Shown here: piece by piece, positions 39,473 to 49,116 of the stretch
How the letters are laid out: each line of letters opens with the position of its first letter
How positions within the stretch are numbered: position 1 is the first letter of the stretch
Assembly (NCBI RefSeq): GCF_014650335.1
Contig: NZ_BMUT01000001.1
Span: forward strand, 1 to 64,000
DNA from: Streptomyces hiroshimensis
Lineage (GTDB): Bacteria; Actinomycetota; Actinomycetes; Streptomycetales; Streptomycetaceae
DNA length: 64,000 nucleotides
Direction: 5' to 3'
The notes under the pieces: generated by a model
Databases searched by the model: none
The model's input: only the letters and a program-made list of their open reading frames with translations
What the model was told of the DNA's origin: nothing
Made by a program: the position numbers and the translations under genes

Positions 39473-40645
39473 TCACATGGCGTCGATCCGCGGAAAGACG
39501 GTCTCGTCGAGCACGATGCCGATGCCGGCCGCGACCGGGATGGCGATGAGCGCACCGATCACTCCCAGCAGCGCGCCGCCGATCACGACGGCGACGACCG
39601 TGACGATGGGGTGCACGTTGACGGCGTAGGTCATGGCCTTCGGCATGATCAGGTAGTCCTCGGCCAGCCGGAAGCCGGTGTAGAAGCCCGCCGTGCCCAG
39701 GGCGACCGGGAAGGACACCGCGAGGGCGACCAGGCTGACCACCACGCCGCCGATCGTGGAGCCGACCACCGGCACCATGTCCATCAGGGCGACGAACATG
39801 CCGAGCGCGGCCGCGTACGGCACGTCCAGCCCCACACACCACAGGAATGTGGCCAGACCTGCGATCGCCGACGTGATCACATTGCCCAGCATGTACCGCC
39901 CGACGTGCAGCAGGATCCTTTCACTGAGATCGACCGCACCGGCCCGCCGGCTGAGGGGGACGAAGCGGTAGGCGAAGCGCTTCAGCTGCTCCATGCCCAC
40001 CATGAGGTAGACGGTCACCACGATCACCAAGGCGGTGCCGGTCACGGCGCTGATGACGATGTGGCCGGCCCCGAGCAGCCCCCCGATCACCGCCTGGCCC
40101 GCACCCGCGCCGAGCTGTTCGCGGGCCCTGGAGATCAGGTGGTAGCGGTCCTCCAGGCGGCCGAGGGTGGAGTGGTGGTCGTGGAGCTGTTCGAGCCACT
40201 TCGGCACGGCGTCGGCGAGAGCGGAGATCTCGTTGGAGACCACCGGAACGACGAGCGCCAGGAAGCCGGCCAGCGCTCCCAGCAGGCCGATGATCACGAC
40301 GATCACCGCCCGGCCCCGTCCGAGCCGGCGTTGCGCCAGCCACGCCACCACCGGCTCCACGCTGATCGCCGCGAACAGTGCGAGCAGCAGGAGCGTGAGG
40401 ATGCCGCTGATCCGCAGCACGGTCTGCAGCGTCGTGTAGGCCAGGGTCAGCCCCAGGCCGGCGCTGAAAGCGGTGGCGAACCACGACGACGTCGGCCGTA
40501 CCCGGAAGCCGTGCCCGGCATGTGGCCGCCGTGCATCGTCCGCGGCATCGCCGGACGCCTCGCCACCGCCTTCGAAACCCTTCCCGGTCAGCGCTTCCGC
40601 CCTTCCGCCGCTCCGCAGCCGACCGGTCGTCATCGGCTCGGTCAT
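39473..40645 (-). CDS. AI-2E family (TqsA/PerM-like) membrane transporter, second copy
   Basis: The 390-residue permease has about eight helices. The family hallmarks are GMFVALMDMVPVVGSTIGGVV and a C-terminal LAEDYLIMPKAMTYAVNVHPIV. It differs from the copy near recA by a longer, glycine-rich N-terminus. ATG 40645 or ATG 40633 may be the start; neither has a clear RBS. Its substrate is unknown. It is divergent from miaB. Confidence 0.87.
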   Translation of the reverse strand: MTEPMTTGRLRSGGRAEALTGKGFEGGGEASGDAADDARRPHAGHGFRVRPTSSWFATAFSAGLGLTLAYTTLQTVLRISGILTLLLLALFAAISVEPVVAWLAQRRLGRGRAVIVVIIGLLGALAGFLALVVPVVSNEISALADAVPKWLEQLHDHHSTLGRLEDRYHLISRAREQLGAGAGQAVIGGLLGAGHIVISAVTGTALVIVVTVYLMVGMEQLKRFAYRFVPLSRRAGAVDLSERILLHVGRYMLGNVITSAIAGLATFLWCVGLDVPYAAALGMFVALMDMVPVVGSTIGGVVVSLVALAVSFPVALGTAGFYTGFRLAEDYLIMPKAMTYAVNVHPIVTVVAVVIGGALLGVIGALIAIPVAAGIGIVLDETVFPRIDAM

Positions 40646-40828
40646 AGCGTGGCATATCTACATAGAACGGCCCTTAATCGGCACGCATAAGGGGGTGCGA
40701 CTCCATGTCCGGTCCATGTCCGGTCGTTCTTCAACCGCCTGCTCGGCACCTGAACACCGGGGAAGCGGGCCGCCCGGTGAAACGGGGAAGCGGGCTGTCC
40801 GGGCGACCACGTACCCTGGTCGATTGAG

Positions 40829-42328
40829 ATGAGTGCGAAGACATACGAGGTGCGCACCTACGGGTGCCAGATGAACGTCCATGACTCCGAGCGGCTGTCG
40901 GGCCTGCTGGAGGATGCGGGCTATGTCCGTGCGCCCGAGGGCACCGCGGAGGGCGACGCCGACGTCGTCGTCTTCAACACCTGCGCGGTGCGGGAGAACG
41001 CCGACAACAAGCTCTACGGCAACCTCGGCCGGCTGGCTCCCATGAAGACGAAGCGTCCCGGGATGCAGATCGCCGTCGGCGGCTGCCTCGCCCAGAAGGA
41101 CCGCGACACGATCGTGAAGCGGGCCCCCTGGGTCGACGTCGTCTTCGGCACGCACAACATCGGCAAGCTGCCCGTGCTGCTCGAGCGCGCCCGCATCCAG
41201 GAGGAGGCGCAGGTCGAGATCGCCGAGTCCCTGGAGGCCTTCCCCTCGACGCTGCCGACGCGCCGCGAGAGCGCCTACGCGGCCTGGGTGTCCATCTCCG
41301 TCGGCTGCAACAACACCTGCACGTTCTGCATCGTCCCGGCGCTGCGCGGCAAGGAGAAGGACCGCCGCACGGGCGACATCCTCGCCGAGATCGAGGCGCT
41401 CGTCGCCGAGGGCGTCAGCGAGATCACCCTGCTCGGCCAGAACGTCAACGCCTACGGCTCCGACATCGGCGACCGCGAGGCGTTCTCCAAGCTGCTGCGC
41501 GCCTGCGGCAGGATCGAGGGCCTGGAGCGGGTCCGCTTCACCTCGCCGCACCCGCGCGACTTCACCGACGACGTGATCGCCGCCATGGCCGAGACGCCGA
41601 ACGTGATGCACCAGCTGCACATGCCGCTGCAGTCCGGCTCGGACACCGTCCTGAAGGCGATGCGCCGCTCGTACCGCCAGGAGCGCTTCCTGGGGATCAT
41701 CGAGAAGGTGCGCGCCGCCATGCCGGACGCCGCCATCTCCACCGACATCATCGTGGGCTTCCCCGGCGAGACCGAGGAGGACTTCGAGCAGACCATGCAC
41801 GTGGTCCGCGAGGCGCGCTTCGCGAACGCCTTCACGTTCCAGTACTCCAAGCGCCCCGGCACCCCCGCGGCCACCATGGAGGGCCAGATCCCCAAGGAGG
41901 TCGTCCAGGCGCGCTACGAGCGTCTCGTCGCCCTCCAGGAGGAGATCTCCTGGGACGAGAACAAGAAGCAGGTCGGCCGCACCCTGGAGGTCATGGTCGC
42001 CGAGGGCGAGGGCCGCAAGGACGACGCCACGCACCGTCTCTCCGGCCGCGCGCCCGACAACCGCCTCGTGCACTTCACCAAGCCCGACGAGCCGGTCCGC
42101 CCGGGCGACGTCGTGACCGTCGAGATCACCTACGCGGCCCCGCACCACCTGCTCGCCGAGGGCCCCTCCAAGGCCGTGCGCCGTACGCGCGCGGGCGATG
42201 CGTGGGAGAAGCGCACCGCCGCTGCCGCCGCCAAGCCGGCCGGCGTGATGCTGGGCATCCCGGTCATCGGCGCCCCCGCCCCGAGCCCCGCCCCCGCTGC
42301 CGCGGGCTGCGGCGGCTGCGGCGACTGA
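40829..42328 (+). CDS. miaB: tRNA-i6A37 methylthiotransferase MiaB
   Basis: The 499-residue radical-SAM enzyme methylthiolates the isopentenyl-adenosine at position 37 of tRNA. The three N-terminal cluster cysteines are in [23 protein letters not shown] and [10 protein letters not shown]. The radical-SAM motif is [13 protein letters not shown] domain follows (about residues 380-445), then an Ala/Pro tail ending in GCGGCGD, which adds three extra cysteines. It acts after MiaA, encoded 1.7 kb downstream. Confidence 0.95.
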   Translation: MSAKTYEVRTYGCQMNVHDSERLSGLLEDAGYVRAPEGTAEGDADVVVFNTCAVRENADNKLYGNLGRLAPMKTKRPGMQIAVGGCLAQKDRDTIVKRAPWVDVVFGTHNIGKLPVLLERARIQEEAQVEIAESLEAFPSTLPTRRESAYAAWVSISVGCNNTCTFCIVPALRGKEKDRRTGDILAEIEALVAEGVSEITLLGQNVNAYGSDIGDREAFSKLLRACGRIEGLERVRFTSPHPRDFTDDVIAAMAETPNVMHQLHMPLQSGSDTVLKAMRRSYRQERFLGIIEKVRAAMPDAAISTDIIVGFPGETEEDFEQTMHVVREARFANAFTFQYSKRPGTPAATMEGQIPKEVVQARYERLVALQEEISWDENKKQVGRTLEVMVAEGEGRKDDATHRLSGRAPDNRLVHFTKPDEPVRPGDVVTVEITYAAPHHLLAEGPSKAVRRTRAGDAWEKRTAAAAAKPAGVMLGIPVIGAPAPSPAPAAAGCGGCGD

Positions 42329-42403
42329 CGCACCGTCTGCGGCCCGGGGGAGCGCCCCGGGCCGCGACTGCGCGGCGCGTCCGTCGGGCGTATCGTTCCC
42401 GCC

Positions 42404-43114
42404 ATGCTCGTCGCCGCTGCCGTATGCCCCTGTCCGCCGCTGCTCGTCCCGGAGGTCGCCGCCGGGGCCGCACCCGAGCTGGACGGCCTGCGCGCCGCGT
42501 GCCTGGACGCGCTGGGCGTGCTGGCCGCCGCGCGGCCCGACCGGCTGGTCGTCCTGGGCCCGGCCCCGCAGCCGGGCCGCGGACCGCACCCGCAGGGCGC
42601 CAGGGGATCGTTCCGCGGACTCGGCGTGGACGTCGACGTGCGCCTGGGGCAGGGCCCGCAGGCAGGGGAACGGGAGCTGCCGCAGTCCCTGGCGGTGGCC
42701 GCCTGGCTGCTGGAGCGTACGCGCTGGTCCGACGCGCCCGTCGAGGGTCTGGGCGTCGGGGAGACGCTGGAGGCCGGGCGGTGCCTGGAGGCCGGCCGCG
42801 AGCTGGCCGGAGCCGACGGACGGACCGCCCTGCTGGTGATGGGCGACGGCAGCGCCTGCCGGACGCTCAAGGCGCCGGGCTATCTCGACGAGCGGGCGGC
42901 GGACTTCGACGCGGAGGCGGCCCGGGCGCTGGGCGCCGCGGACACTACGGCACTCGCCGCGCTCGACGGCGGGCTCGCCCGGGAACTCAAGGCCGCGGGA
43001 CGCGCCCCGTGGCAGGTGCTTGCAGGGGCCGGCGAGGGCGCCGGGCTCAAGGGGCAGCTGCTGTACGACGAGGCGCCCTACGGGGTGGGCTACTTCGTCG
43101 TGGCCTGGTCGTAG
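42404..43114 (+). CDS. Class III extradiol dioxygenase-like protein with altered metal site
   Basis: The 236-residue protein resembles the LigB/class III extradiol dioxygenase fold: an N-terminal strand then VCPCPPLLVPEVA, DRLVVLGPAPQ, and LLVMGDGSACRTLKAPGYLDERAADFD. Family members usually have His where this one has Cys (CPHPP versus CPCPP) and His near the GD-S motif where this one has Ala-Cys. Catalysis by the normal iron site is therefore unlikely. The gene lies between miaB and miaA in the same direction, as in other Streptomyces. Start ATG 42404; no strong RBS. Confidence 0.72.
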   Translation: MLVAAAVCPCPPLLVPEVAAGAAPELDGLRAACLDALGVLAAARPDRLVVLGPAPQPGRGPHPQGARGSFRGLGVDVDVRLGQGPQAGERELPQSLAVAAWLLERTRWSDAPVEGLGVGETLEAGRCLEAGRELAGADGRTALLVMGDGSACRTLKAPGYLDERAADFDAEAARALGAADTTALAALDGGLARELKAAGRAPWQVLAGAGEGAGLKGQLLYDEAPYGVGYFVVAWS

Positions 43115-43281
43115 TCCCGACACCTCTCAGACGCCCTCCGGCGGCTCCTGAAGGCCTTGCACGGGTCCGGGGCGCCTGGGGGACTTTCCGCGGCCGAACG
43201 GCCGCGAGAGGGCCGCGCAGCCCCCTGCAGGACATCGGCGGCCCCGTCGTCCCCGGCGAAGTGAAACCTCCCGGAACGCAG

Positions 43282-43317
43282 CGACGGGGCGCGGAGCCGA
43301 TGCTCCGCGCCCCGTCG
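43282..43317. terminator. Terminator-like hairpin between convergent genes
   Basis: A perfect 15-bp stem (CGACGGGGCGCGGAG) with a six-base loop lies between the dioxygenase-like gene and the convergent antitoxin-like gene. There is no T tract; many Streptomyces terminators lack one. Confidence 0.65.
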
Positions 43318-43354
43318 CCGACGAGGGTGCAGGCCGGGACCTCCCGGCAGCCGC

Positions 43355-43603
43355 TCAGGGGGCAGGGGTGCCGGTGCCGCCGCCCTTGCCGCCTTCCTTC
43401 TCGGCGAGCCGGTCGATGGCGTCCTTGGCCTTGCCGGTGCCCGTGTGGATCTGGCTGCTGTACTTGCCCTTGGTCTTCTCGTCGACCACCTTGGCGGCCT
43501 TCTCGAGCCCCTGCTCGATCTTGTCCCCGTGCTGCTGCGCGAGATCGCCGATCTTGTCCTTCGCAGGGGCGAGCTTGGCCTTGATCGTGTCCAACAGGCC
43601 CAT
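43355..43603 (-). CDS. MT0933-like antitoxin family protein
   Basis: The 82-residue lysine-rich protein starts MGLLDTIKAKLAPAKDKIGD and has repeated short amphipathic helices with a glycine-rich tail. It matches the MT0933/Rv0909 antitoxin family of actinobacteria. The typical partner toxin (SRPBCC type) is not adjacent, so an antitoxin role cannot be confirmed. The ATG at 43603 follows AGGGAAGGCGCC. Confidence 0.72.
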   Translation of the reverse strand: MGLLDTIKAKLAPAKDKIGDLAQQHGDKIEQGLEKAAKVVDEKTKGKYSSQIHTGTGKAKDAIDRLAEKEGGKGGGTGTPAP

Positions 43604-43634
43604 GGCGCCTTCCCTCGTCTTTCTGGTTCAAGAG

Positions 43635-43874
43635 CTACTTACGGGCGCCCTCACCGGCCTCGCTGTCGACGGCCTTCTCCGCCGACTGCTGCTTGGGGAT
43701 CTCGACCCCCTCGGCAGCCTGAGCCTCGGCTTCGGCCTCGTCGGACTCCTCCGGCTCGGTCGCCTCGGCCCCCGTCTCGGTGGCGTCGGCCGATTCCGCC
43801 GTCAGAGTGGCAGTCGCCGCCTCTTCGGTTGACGCCTCGGACGACTTGCGGCGAAACCTTGAAAACACGCCCAT
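43635..43874 (-). CDS. Small acidic low-complexity protein, unknown function
   Basis: The 79-residue protein has a basic start (MGVFSRFRRKSSEAS) and then almost only Glu, Ala, Thr and Ser. It is likely disordered. It lies 31 bases upstream of the MT0933-like gene in the same direction and may be cotranscribed with it. No family is recognised. Confidence 0.6.
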   Translation of the reverse strand: MGVFSRFRRKSSEASTEEAATATLTAESADATETGAEATEPEESDEAEAEAQAAEGVEIPKQQSAEKAVDSEAGEGARK

Positions 43875-44057
43875 ATCTACTCCATTACCTTACTGGTGTG
43901 AGCGAAGTCCCGCGCCGCCCGGAGCGCGCCGTTGCACCGCAACCGGGCACCGGCCCGTGAACCGGCTCTCGGAACCTCGCAACAGGCAACGACCCCGGCA
44001 GCGCCGCGTCACGTCGCTCGTTCGTGGGGTGCGGGTGGGGTTTGCGAGACTGATCCA

Positions 44058-45008
44058 GTGAGAAACCCGGTGAAAAACGCAGTTCCCGCCCCGCGGGTCA
44101 TCGCCGTCGTGGGCCCCACGGCGGCCGGCAAGTCCGATCTCGGCGTCGCCCTCGCCCGGCACCTGGGCGGCGAGGTCGTCAACGCCGACTCCATGCAGCT
44201 GTACCGGGGCATGGACATCGGCACGGCCAAGCTGACCCTGGAGGAGCGGCAGGGCGTGCCGCACCGCCTCCTCGACATCTGGGACGTGACCGAGGCCGCG
44301 AGCGTCGCCGAGTACCAGCGGCTGGCCCGCGCGGAGATCGACCGGCTCCTCGCCGAGGGCCGCACCCCCGTGCTTGTCGGCGGCTCCGGGCTCTACATCA
44401 AGGGCACCATCGACGCCCTGGACTTCCCCGGCACCGACCCGGCCGTCCGCGCCCGCCTGGAGGAGGAGCTCGCCGAGCAGGGCCCCGGCGCCCTGCACGC
44501 CCGCCTCGCCGCGGCCGACCCGGCCGCCGCCCGCGCCATCCTGCCCGGCAACGGCCGCCGCATCGTGCGCGCCCTGGAGGTCATCGAGCTGACAGGCCGG
44601 CCCTTCACCGCCAACCTGCCGGGCGAGGAGCCCGTCTACGACGCCCTGCAGATCGGCGTCGACGTCGAGCGGCCCGAGCTGGACGAGCGGATCACGCTGC
44701 GCGTCGACCGCATGTGGGAGGCCGGGCTCGTCGACGAGGTGCGCTCCCTGGAGCGCCAGGGGCTGCGCGAGGGCCGTACCGCCTCGCGCGCCCTCGGCTA
44801 CCAGCAGGTGCTCGCCTTCCTGGCGGGGGAGTGCACCGAGGACGAGGCGCGCGCCGAGACCGTACGGGCCACCAAGCGGTTCGCGCGGCGCCAGGACTCG
44901 TGGTTCCGCAAGGACACCCGTGTCCACTGGCTGAGCGGGGCGGCCGACCGCAGGGCGGAACTCCCCGGGCTCGCGCTGGCGTTGCTCGAACGGGCGGTCA
45001 CAGCCTGA
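44058..45008 (+). CDS. miaA: tRNA dimethylallyltransferase MiaA
   Basis: The 316-residue enzyme transfers a dimethylallyl group to A37 of tRNAs reading UNN codons. The P-loop is VVGPTAAGKSDLGVALA; NADSMQLYRGMDIGTAK, PVLVGGSGLYIKGTIDAL and RATKRFARRQDSWFRKD are diagnostic. GTG 44058 or GTG 44070 can be the start; neither has a convincing RBS. It provides the substrate for MiaB. Confidence 0.94.
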   Translation: MRNPVKNAVPAPRVIAVVGPTAAGKSDLGVALARHLGGEVVNADSMQLYRGMDIGTAKLTLEERQGVPHRLLDIWDVTEAASVAEYQRLARAEIDRLLAEGRTPVLVGGSGLYIKGTIDALDFPGTDPAVRARLEEELAEQGPGALHARLAAADPAAARAILPGNGRRIVRALEVIELTGRPFTANLPGEEPVYDALQIGVDVERPELDERITLRVDRMWEAGLVDEVRSLERQGLREGRTASRALGYQQVLAFLAGECTEDEARAETVRATKRFARRQDSWFRKDTRVHWLSGAADRRAELPGLALALLERAVTA

Positions 45009-45115
45009 TCACGTGATGGCATCGGGACGCTACGCGCGCCATTCCGGTCTGCGCGGGCGTGCCATCATCGAGCTTCGATCGAGCCGTGAAGTCCGGGTTG
45101 GGAGGGCGCGTGGCG

Positions 45116-45595
45116 ATGGAGGCCGGCCCTCGTGACAGACCGCAACAGCCACCGCGCAGGGGGCACCTTCCGGCGGTAGCCGGGGAAGAGCCGGAGGCTT
45201 TGACCCCGGACGGCCCCGAGGACACCGAGGGGAGCGTCGAGGCCGGCACCGCCGCGCCCGCGTCGTTCCGGGAGCTGCGCCCGCAGCGCAGGCTGCGCAT
45301 CTGGCAGCTGGCCCCGATCGTCGTGCTCGCGGCCGTCGGCTCGCTCATGTTCGCCTTCCCCCTCGCCTTCGAGTTCGGCGACGGCGGGCCCGTCGTCGCC
45401 ATGCTCGGCCTGCTCATCAGCTGCTGTGCCGCGGGCTGGGGGGTGATGGCCGCCCGCCGGGTCGGCTACACCTGGCCCGGCATGCCGGCCCCCGGCTCCG
45501 GGAGCCGCCCGGACTGGCGCTACGTCGCCTCGTACGCGGTCCTCGTCGCCGTGGTGGTCGTGCTCGCCGTCTGGCGCGTGGCGCGCCTGCGCTGA
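45116..45595 (+). CDS. Membrane protein, unknown function
   Basis: The 159-residue protein has a hydrophilic Pro/Glu-rich N-terminal half of about 65 residues. Three hydrophobic helices follow (about 69-92, 97-118 and 140-156). It lies between miaA and dapF in the same direction. ATG 45116 has GGGAGGG nine bases upstream; GTG 45110 is only three bases from it. No family is recognised. Confidence 0.7.
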   Translation: MEAGPRDRPQQPPRRGHLPAVAGEEPEALTPDGPEDTEGSVEAGTAAPASFRELRPQRRLRIWQLAPIVVLAAVGSLMFAFPLAFEFGDGGPVVAMLGLLISCCAAGWGVMAARRVGYTWPGMPAPGSGSRPDWRYVASYAVLVAVVVVLAVWRVARLR

Positions 45596-45669
45596 GCCGG
45601 TCCGTGGCCGTGGACAGCGCCCCGGGGCCTCGGCGGGGAGACTGCGACCGGCCCCCGTACCATCGAACC

Positions 45670-46560
45670 GTGAGCACCGCACAGATCGCCTTCCTCAAGG
45701 GTCACGGCACCGAGAACGACTTCGTGATCATCCCGGACCCCGACGGCCGCATCGAGCTGTCCCCGCCCGCCGTCGCCCTGCTGTGCGACCGCCGCGCGGG
45801 CATCGGTGCCGACGGAGTGCTCCGCGTCGTACGCTCCGCAGCCCACCCCGAGGCGCGTGCGATGGCCGGCGAGGCGGAGTGGTTCATGGACTACCGCAAC
45901 AGCGACGGCAGCATCGCCGAGATGTGCGGCAACGGCGTCCGCGTCTTCGCCCGCTACCTCCACCACGCGGGGCTCGTCGAGGCGGGCGACCTCGCCGTCG
46001 CCACCCGTGCGGGCGTCCGGCAGGCACACATCGCCAAGGGCGGCCCCGACGGGGCGCCCGGCGACGTCACCGTCGGCATGGGGCGGGCCGTGCTCCCCGA
46101 GGGCGAGGTGACCGTCACCGTCGGCGGCCGCAGCCGCCCCGCGCGCAACGTGAACATGGGCAACCCCCACGCCGTCACTTTCGTCGACGACCTCGCCGAC
46201 GCGGGGAACCTGTTCACCGCCCCCGGCGTCGCCCCCGCGGACGCGTACCCCGACGGCACCAACGTCGAATTCGTGGCCGACCGCGGACCGCAGCACGTGG
46301 CCATGCGCGTCCACGAGCGCGGCTCCGGCGAGACCCGCTCCTGCGGCACGGGCGCGTGCGCGGTGATGGTCGCCACCGCGCGCAGGGACGGCCTGGACCC
46401 GGCCGTCACCGGCCTGCCTGTCACGTACACCGTGGACATCCCCGGCGGGCGCCTGGTGATCAGCGAGGCTCCGGACGGCACGGTCGAGATGACCGGCCCT
46501 GCCGTGATCGTCGCGGAAGGCACCTTCGAGTCGTCCTGGCTGGACGTGGCGCGCGCCTGA
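45670..46560 (+). CDS. dapF: Diaminopimelate epimerase
   Basis: The 296-residue epimerase converts LL- to meso-diaminopimelate for lysine and peptidoglycan. Both catalytic cysteines are visible: Cys86 in EMCGNGVRVFARY and Cys225 in ETRSCGTGACA. FLKGHGTENDFV at the N-terminus and MGNPHAVTFVDD are conserved. Streptomyces peptidoglycan contains LL-diaminopimelate, so this enzyme mainly supplies lysine. Start GTG 45670. Confidence 0.95.
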   Translation: MSTAQIAFLKGHGTENDFVIIPDPDGRIELSPPAVALLCDRRAGIGADGVLRVVRSAAHPEARAMAGEAEWFMDYRNSDGSIAEMCGNGVRVFARYLHHAGLVEAGDLAVATRAGVRQAHIAKGGPDGAPGDVTVGMGRAVLPEGEVTVTVGGRSRPARNVNMGNPHAVTFVDDLADAGNLFTAPGVAPADAYPDGTNVEFVADRGPQHVAMRVHERGSGETRSCGTGACAVMVATARRDGLDPAVTGLPVTYTVDIPGGRLVISEAPDGTVEMTGPAVIVAEGTFESSWLDVARA

Positions 46561-46811
46561 GGGCGCTCCCCGCATCTCACGTCACGGGGTTCCGCGAGGC
46601 TGAAGGCGCTCCCCCCCCGGGGGCGCCCTGGGGCGCACTACCTCTTTTCCGGTCCGTTCGCCGAACTCCCGGCGGCGTGGCTCGCTCGAATGGGTGATCC
46701 GTTTCACTCTGGGCGAGAGCGGGTGAGCAGCGCGTGATGGGCTCGGTAGCATCAAGCACCGGTACGGAGGCGCGCAGCCGACCGCCGGTCGACGCTGCCG
46801 GAGGTGCCCCC

Positions 46812-48938
46812 ATGAGCACAGACGCCACGCACGAAGGTGCTCCCGGCCGCAGACGCGGCCGCGCCCGCCTCGACCTGAGACGGCTGGGGCGCGCGGCGCT
46901 CGGCGGCTCGGGCGCGCGCGGCAGGCTGCCGGATGCCATCGACCACGTCGCCAAGGTGCACCGCGCCCACCATCCGGGCGCGGATCTCGACATCCTGCGG
47001 CGGGCCTATCTCCTCGCGGAGTCCTCCCACCGCGGCCAGATGCGCAAGAGCGGCGAGCCGTACATCACCCATCCGCTCGCCGTCACCCTGATCCTGGCGG
47101 AACTGGGCGCCGAGACGACCACCTTGACCGCCTCCCTCCTCCACGACACGGTCGAGGACACCGAGGTGACCCTGGATCAGGTCCGCGGGCAGTTCGGCGA
47201 GGAGGTCCGCTTCCTGGTCGACGGCGTCACCAAGCTGGAGAAGGTCGACTACGGCGCCGCCGCCGAGCCGGAGACCTTCCGCAAGATGCTCGTCGCCACC
47301 GGCAACGACGTCCGGGTGATGTCCATCAAGCTCGCCGACCGCCTGCACAACATGCGCACGCTCGGCGTGATGCGGCCCGAGAAGCAGGCCCGCATCGCCA
47401 AGGTCACCCGGGACGTGCTGATCCCGCTCGCCGAGCGGCTGGGCGTGCAGGCGCTCAAGACCGAGCTGGAGGACCTTGTCTTCGCGATCCTCCACCCCGA
47501 CGAGTACGCCCGCACCCGCGAGCTCGTCCGCGAGCACGCCGCCGGCCTCGCGACCCTGGAGACGACCGCGGAGCGGATGCGGGCCGTTCTGCGCGAGGCC
47601 GACATCGCCGCCGACGTCCTCGTCAAGCAGCGCCATTTCGTCTCCGTGCACCGGGTGCGCCTCAAGCGGGGCGAGGTGACCGGCTCGGACCTCGGCAGAC
47701 TGCTCGTCCTCGTCGCGGAGGACGCGGACTGCTACGCGGTCCTCGGCGAGCTGCACACCTGCTTCACGCCGTTCATCTCGGAGTTCAAGGACTTCATCGC
47801 CACCCCGAAGTTCAACCTCTACCAGTCGCTGCACACGGCCGTCGCGGGCCCCGGAGGGGAGGCCGCCCAGATCCTCATCCGGACCCACCAGATGCACAAG
47901 GTCGCCGAGGCCGGTGTCGTCGCCCTGGGCAATCCGTACGCCACGCCCGAGACGCCCGACGCCACCGACGGGGAGCGCGTCGACCCCACCCGGCCGGGCT
48001 GGCTCTCCCGGCTGCTGGAGTGGCAGCAGGCCACGCCCGACCCCGACACCTTCTGGACCTCCCTCCGCGACGAGCTGGCCCTGGACCGTGAGATCACCGT
48101 CTTCCGCGCCGACGGCGGCACGATCGGCCTGCCCGCCGGGTCGAGCTGTGTGGACGCGGCCTACGCACAGCACGGGGACGGCGGCCACAGCTGCATCGGG
48201 GCCCGCGTCAACGGCCGCCTCGCCACCCTCAGCACGGTCCTGCGCGACGGCGACACCCTGCAGCTGCTGATGTCGCGGGACAGCGCTTCCGGCCCCTCCC
48301 CGGACTGGCTGGAGCACGCCCGCACCCCCGCCGCGCGGATCGCCATCGAGCGGTGGCTGGCCAGCCATCCCGCGGTGGAGGCCGCCCCGCCCGTCCCGCT
48401 CGCCCCGGGCCGCCCCTGCCCGCCGCCCCGGGCCACCGCTCCGGCCGCGCGGTGGCCCGTCGCCGTCACGGCCGACGGAGCGGACCTCGCGGCCGCGAGC
48501 GTACGGCTTGCGGGCTGCTGTACTCCCGTCCCGCCCGATGAGGTGACCGGCTTCGCCGTGCGCGGGGGCGCGGTGACGGTGCACCGGGCACAGTGCCCTG
48601 CAGTGCACCGCATGGTCGCCTCCGGGCGGGAGCCCGTAGGGGTGCGGTGGAGCAGCCCGGAGGGCGGTGGTGCCCGCGACTACCGCGTCACCCTGCGCGC
48701 CGAGTCGTTCAGCAGGCCGCACCTCCTGGCCGACCTGACGGAGGCCATCGCGGCCGAGGGGGCGGCGGTCATCTCGGCGGCCGTCGAGCCGCCCCACGAG
48801 CAGCGCGTGCGCCACACCTACACCCTCCAGCTGCCGGACGCCGCCCAGCTGCCGGAGTTGATCCGCGCCATGCGGCGGGTGCCGGGGGTCTATGACGTCG
48901 AGCGGGCCGGCCGGCCGGTGGCCACTGCGCAGCTCTAG
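46812..48938 (+). CDS. rshA: RelA/SpoT homologue RshA
   Basis: The 708-residue (p)ppGpp enzyme is the second RelA/SpoT homologue of Streptomyces. The hydrolase HD domain spans about residues 60-210 with His111-Asp112 in SLLHDTVEDT. The synthetase-like domain (about 265-400) keeps FKDFIATPKFNLYQSLHT, but has VKQRHFVSVHRV in place of the usual RPKxxYSI and VVALGNPY in place of AAHWxYK. A TGS domain (about 440-500), a Cys-His region (CCTPVP, HRAQCPAVHRM) and a C-terminal ACT domain follow. ATG 46812 has GGAGGT six bases upstream, a near-perfect RBS. Hydrolase activity looks intact; synthetase strength is uncertain. Confidence 0.9.
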   Translation: MSTDATHEGAPGRRRGRARLDLRRLGRAALGGSGARGRLPDAIDHVAKVHRAHHPGADLDILRRAYLLAESSHRGQMRKSGEPYITHPLAVTLILAELGAETTTLTASLLHDTVEDTEVTLDQVRGQFGEEVRFLVDGVTKLEKVDYGAAAEPETFRKMLVATGNDVRVMSIKLADRLHNMRTLGVMRPEKQARIAKVTRDVLIPLAERLGVQALKTELEDLVFAILHPDEYARTRELVREHAAGLATLETTAERMRAVLREADIAADVLVKQRHFVSVHRVRLKRGEVTGSDLGRLLVLVAEDADCYAVLGELHTCFTPFISEFKDFIATPKFNLYQSLHTAVAGPGGEAAQILIRTHQMHKVAEAGVVALGNPYATPETPDATDGERVDPTRPGWLSRLLEWQQATPDPDTFWTSLRDELALDREITVFRADGGTIGLPAGSSCVDAAYAQHGDGGHSCIGARVNGRLATLSTVLRDGDTLQLLMSRDSASGPSPDWLEHARTPAARIAIERWLASHPAVEAAPPVPLAPGRPCPPPRATAPAARWPVAVTADGADLAAASVRLAGCCTPVPPDEVTGFAVRGGAVTVHRAQCPAVHRMVASGREPVGVRWSSPEGGGARDYRVTLRAESFSRPHLLADLTEAIAAEGAAVISAAVEPPHEQRVRHTYTLQLPDAAQLPELIRAMRRVPGVYDVERAGRPVATAQL

Positions 48939-49116
48939 CCGGGGCAGGCGGGGAGGCCGCCGGGCGGGCGTGCCTGCCCCGGCAGGGCGGAGGGGAGCCC
49001 CGTCGCAGCCGTCCCCCGGACGAGCACCTCTCGTACAGCTTTCCGGCGCGCTCGTACGGGTGGGGCGGCGCCGTGCCGCCACCGCGCGGGGCCTGCGCGC
49101 TGGTAGCGATGGACGT

